NCBI GenBank assembly: GCA_025403435.1
Contig: CM046333.1
Span: 30,401,521 to 30,465,520 of the forward strand
DNA from: Artocarpus heterophyllus
Taxonomy: Eukaryota > Streptophyta > Magnoliopsida > Rosales > Moraceae
Direction: 5' to 3'
DNA length: 64,000 bases
The position numbers were made by a program, and so were the translations under genes. Positions 60,973 to 64,000 of the stretch are shown piece after piece (position 1 is the stretch's first letter; each line of letters starts with the position of its first letter). The notes under the pieces were generated by a model. It did no database searches. It saw nothing but the letters and a program-made list of their open reading frames with translations, and was not told the DNA's origin.

Positions 60973-61724
60973 TTTGGTATTTTTTGGAAATCATGCCACT
61001 GGATGATGTCATATTGGGCCATCCAAATGGACAAGGGTCATTTTCTTTCCAGGATTAAGAAATTGATGGCTTGACTTTGAATGTGAATTTGCAATGATAT
61101 GCATGTATGAGTAAATTTTTGTAGCAAATGAAAAGAGAAAAAATGACGAAAGAAAGATCTTGCAAGTCATATACCGAGCGATCGGCATTTGTTCGTGTTG
61201 GTGATTATCACATCCAATGTGATAAAATGGATTTTTCCAGAAAAGGGATATGCGAAAGTTGTTAGAGGTAATTATAATCTTCCATCTCCATCTATGTATG
61301 TAAATTTCCTTTGCGATACTATTTGATGCATGTAAAACGAGAAGTTGGAAGAAAATTAACGGTGAGAACGTTCTTTGGTATTTGTGTTCTTATTCTGAAA
61401 AAATTTTGCATTTAAAAGCCTAAGAAACTGAGAATAAGGGGTTGTCAATCTAATTGTCATCTTTCAAAGAGATCCAAAAAAAGAAAAGGACTTCTTTCAT
61501 CACTTATTCATGCCACATATCTGCGGTAAAATTAGCTGCTCAGTTACTCCAAAATTATATTCAACACAAAATTCTTCACCCAATACGATGTTAGAGACGA
61601 AGCCTAGGAAGTTTTATTGGAATTTACTGGGGGAACTTATCAATGGAAAATCAATATTTGACAAATGACGGGAGGAGAGAGAGAGACGTGCATAAAACAA
61701 GGAATTTATATGTCATAACTACAC
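60973..61724. other. Convergent intergenic region
   Basis: Lies between the plus-strand membrane protein gene and the end of the minus-strand NPH3 gene, so it holds both 3' UTRs. AT-rich, with a short GA repeat at 61673-61684. No further gene seen. Confidence 0.5.
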
Positions 61725-63347
61725 CTATGGATAAACCTTCTTCTTCTTCTTCTTCTTTCCTGGGCAATTGCAATTGGTCACACTATTGATGCATCCAAAC
61801 TTCCTCTTCATTTGTTTCCACAAGCTCACCTTTTCTTTCTTCGCTATTCTGCAGCTGCAATCTTTCTCGATCTCCCTCTTCATCACGCAGCACTCCCTTT
61901 CAAGTTCCAGCAACTTTTTGCTCATCTTCTCCATGTCTGACCTCATGCTTTCCTCACCACTACCTAATAATCTTGCTACTTCTCCTTCATCTTCCTCTTC
62001 CTCCTCTCTGAGCCCGTGATGATCTTGAGAGCTCGCAACCTCCTTCATGATTGTGTCCCGCAACTGCAACTGCACCACAAATAACACCTGCAGGACCACT
62101 CTCATTGGCAGCCTCTCGTTTGTTGCAGCATGATCACGGGCTTCGGGGGACATCTTTTCACAATCCAACGCCCGACACACATCCTCACGGTCAGACTCCG
62201 TAAGATCCCTGTGCTTGTCTAAGTAGATGTCAATCCCCTTGTATATTCCATCAGAGCTTCTAAGGCTTCCACTTGACACCTCCTTTGACAGCTCAGCTAG
62301 TTCAGTGAAGGTCTCTATCTTCAAATCTTTGTTGCTTGCAATTTCTGCCAATAATTCTTCGACTAACTCAGCCACCGCAATCAGGCCTGATATGTTGGAA
62401 CTAGTGTAGTGTTTATAGAAGTGAGTCAAAATTCTCCTCAAGCATTCAACATCATATTGCATTTCCCTGGCATAGCCTTGGGAAAGTGATGAAAGGTCTT
62501 TGACCGTTGCTTGATGGAGGTTTTTCCCAATTCTGAACTCTAGTCTGTCTCTACACTCCAAGCTTGCTTCCAAAACATTAGCACACCTCAGCATTTCAAA
62601 CAAAAATGTGCAGGGGACAAGTCCTCTATCGTTTGGCAAAATCCTCTCCGCTGCTTCAATGATTTCCCTTTGGGAGTTTCTCTTGTGTATTCCAACTTTT
62701 TCCCCTTCTGCAGTGGAAGTTTGAAGAACCCATTTCTCCACATAGCTACAAAGTGATGCAGTCACATGCTCTAATGGCACTCCTCTCTTGATCATTTCAC
62801 AAATGACTGGCTCATAAAGCCTGAGAGACAGTGTAGTCAGATCCTCAGATGGCAAATTAAGGGCAAACAGCCTCCGCTTCACGTTCGGTCGAAAACCATC
62901 ATCTTTGTCTTCACTGCCATCGGAATGCATTCTCTTGATTGGATCTCTGAGAAGCTGAGGATCAGATATCACCTTTTTAATGATAGATTCGGCGCAAACA
63001 TCAACAAGGCCGAGATCCATGGCTTCATCAAAAATGTTTTCGGTGGTTCGAAAGGCCTTGACAGTTTCATTCCATTTAGGGAGAACATTATGTTGGAGGA
63101 AAAAAAGAGCCTTCCTTAAGAGATTGTTTCTGCTATGAGTTTCTGTCATTCCAAAGTAGTGAGCAAGACAACTTAGGGGCACAACATTCTCTGCAGACAA
63201 GGTCACATCATAGCCATGACAGAATCTTGCTACGAGCTGGAAAGTCTCAGGTTCAGCTTGGATGTTTGCAAGAAAATGCGAAAGGTCTTCCAGGGATCCT
63301 TCTTTGAGCAAGGAAGCAATCCTGGCACATTTTGCAGCCAGAATTTC
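61725..63347 (-). CDS. BTB/POZ-NPH3 family protein (NRL family), main exon
   Basis: One long exon of 540 codons plus stop. An acceptor (TTGTTTAG) at 63348-63355 places its start at 63347, reading EILAAKCARIASLLKEGSLE, then LVARFCHGYDV. These are the C-terminal part of the BTB domain, so the N-terminal part must come from an upstream exon. The NPH3 domain spans roughly residues 150-430 and ends with the family signature: YLDKHRDLTESDREDVCRAL, DCEKMSPEARDHAATNERLP, MRVVLQVLFVVQLQLR. A coiled coil follows (SDMEKMSKKLLELERECCVM), then a basic Cys-containing tail (WKQMKRKFGCINS) with seven Lys from a TTC repeat. NRL proteins are plant-specific, often plasma-membrane-associated adaptors for CUL3 ligases in phototropism and auxin transport. 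Which member this is I cannot tell. Confidence 0.92.
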   Translation of the reverse strand, partial: EILAAKCARIASLLKEGSLEDLSHFLANIQAEPETFQLVARFCHGYDVTLSAENVVPLSCLAHYFGMTETHSRNNLLRKALFFLQHNVLPKWNETVKAFRTTENIFDEAMDLGLVDVCAESIIKKVISDPQLLRDPIKRMHSDGSEDKDDGFRPNVKRRLFALNLPSEDLTTLSLRLYEPVICEMIKRGVPLEHVTASLCSYVEKWVLQTSTAEGEKVGIHKRNSQREIIEAAERILPNDRGLVPCTFLFEMLRCANVLEASLECRDRLEFRIGKNLHQATVKDLSSLSQGYAREMQYDVECLRRILTHFYKHYTSSNISGLIAVAELVEELLAEIASNKDLKIETFTELAELSKEVSSGSLRSSDGIYKGIDIYLDKHRDLTESDREDVCRALDCEKMSPEARDHAATNERLPMRVVLQVLFVVQLQLRDTIMKEVASSQDHHGLREEEEEDEGEVARLLGSGEESMRSDMEKMSKKLLELERECCVMKREIEKDCSCRIAKKEKVSLWKQMKRKFGCINSVTNCNCPGKKKKKKKVYP

Positions 63348-64000
63348 CTAAACAATAATGAAAATTTAATTGCAACGCAACTTGTATTGATATAAGAATA
63401 CAGACATTACAGCTCATTCATTTTGTTTAAAGATGAGGGATCCAAGAACATATCAAAATTAAAAGATACACCAGGTCTATCCAAAAAAAAAAAATAATAA
63501 ATAAAAAAGCAAACCACTAACACATAGCTGGGTTTCTGATGGAGACGGAGGCTTAGTAATCCTGAAAAACAAAAGGAAACCCATAATGTAAAAATCCTTA
63601 ATATCACGAAAAATTAGCCTGATACAAAATAAAGGTGATTAGAAATTTGTTTACCATGATGATATCTCTGTGCTTGTAATGCTCGTCATTTTGCAGTAAC
63701 TCTTTGACTACGGAGTTTACAGGAAGTAGAATCTCAGTAGAATTCTTGCGCTTCTTTATGAAATGGGGTTGCAAAACCAAGTTCAGCTAGCGTTCCTCTT
63801 TTTAATCAATTTTAAAAAATAAATTAAGTTAGTTGTCCTATAAAATAATTGTACAAGATAAGGCGACTCAGAAAATTTATGAAGAAAAATGAATTTAAAT
63901 TAAATTTATATAGTTAGAGTAGGCAAGAACTAATAGACACATAAACGCAAGGGGGAAAAAAACAGAGAAAGAAATTGCATGTGCTTCTGACTAATACAAT
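63348..64000. other. Intron/upstream region of the NPH3-family gene
   Basis: Apart from the tentative exon at 63655-63786 it is AT-rich with no other coding signal. The minus-strand open frame 63407-63607 is hydrophobic and resembles nothing. Confidence 0.45.
63655..63786 (-). CDS. Possible upstream exon of the NPH3-family gene (tentative)
   Basis: On the minus strand a 44-codon open stretch is bounded by an acceptor-like CGCTAG and a donor-like ATG|GTAAAC, and it joins the main exon in frame. It reads LNLVLQPHFIKKRKNSTEIL, then LPVNSVVKELLQNDEHYKHR. This does not look like the usual first half of a BTB domain, which would carry a 'VxVNGExFxVNK'-like strand. It may be chance, an alternative first exon, or UTR. 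The true first coding exon is probably outside the window. Confidence 0.25.

Overview
The window is eukaryotic and almost certainly a dicot plant chromosome. It holds one intron-rich plant gene, an NPH3-family gene, plant-type LTR retrotransposons (Copia and large-LTR Gypsy-like), PIF/Harbinger, hAT-like and Mutator-like elements, and very AT-rich intergenic DNA. There is no bacterial-style gene organisation. The species cannot be named from the sequence alone.

Layout. 1-11190: a large-LTR retrotransposon on the minus strand. Its left LTR is cut by the window edge, its internal region (1647-6820) has no recognisable gag-pol, and its right LTR (6821-11190) is 4.37 kb, so it looks like a LARD-type non-autonomous element. 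It sits inside a plus-strand Copia element whose RT/RNase H end and 3' LTR follow (11191-12586). 12587-21754: AT-rich repeat-derived DNA with a decayed Harbinger ORF1 fragment (about 17889-18238), a 511-bp tandem duplication and a perfect 49-bp tandem duplication. 21755-30209: a minus-strand Copia element with every domain recognisable but broken. About 31120-48713: one PIF/Harbinger transposon whose transposase is split into three pieces by nested insertions. These are a rearranged copy of the large-LTR family (31854-36108) and a solo Copia LTR with a perfect TSD (36292-47900). The solo LTR is itself split by a second large LTR (36865-46504), which in turn carries a hAT-like MITE, a Mutator-like MITE and another solo-LTR-like insertion.

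From about 48.7 kb the window becomes genic. 49124-59950 (plus) is an intact 16-exon gene for a 1,136-residue AASDH/ACSF4-type protein: adenylation domain, phosphopantetheine carrier domain, then a PQQ/WD-like beta-propeller (plant acyl-activating enzyme 19 type). 60445-60972 (plus) encodes a small two-helix membrane protein of unknown function. 61725-63347 (minus) is the main exon of a BTB/POZ-NPH3 family protein whose 5' end is probably outside the window. The three genes show no functional link. The introns of the first gene carry MITEs, tandem duplications and a C24/A-rich tract.

I found no CRISPR, operon, phage or defence-like structure. The main value of the window is the readable insertion history and the intact NRPS-like gene. 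The large-LTR family, with its odd inverted LTR-end structure at 31854-32023, is the least explained feature.
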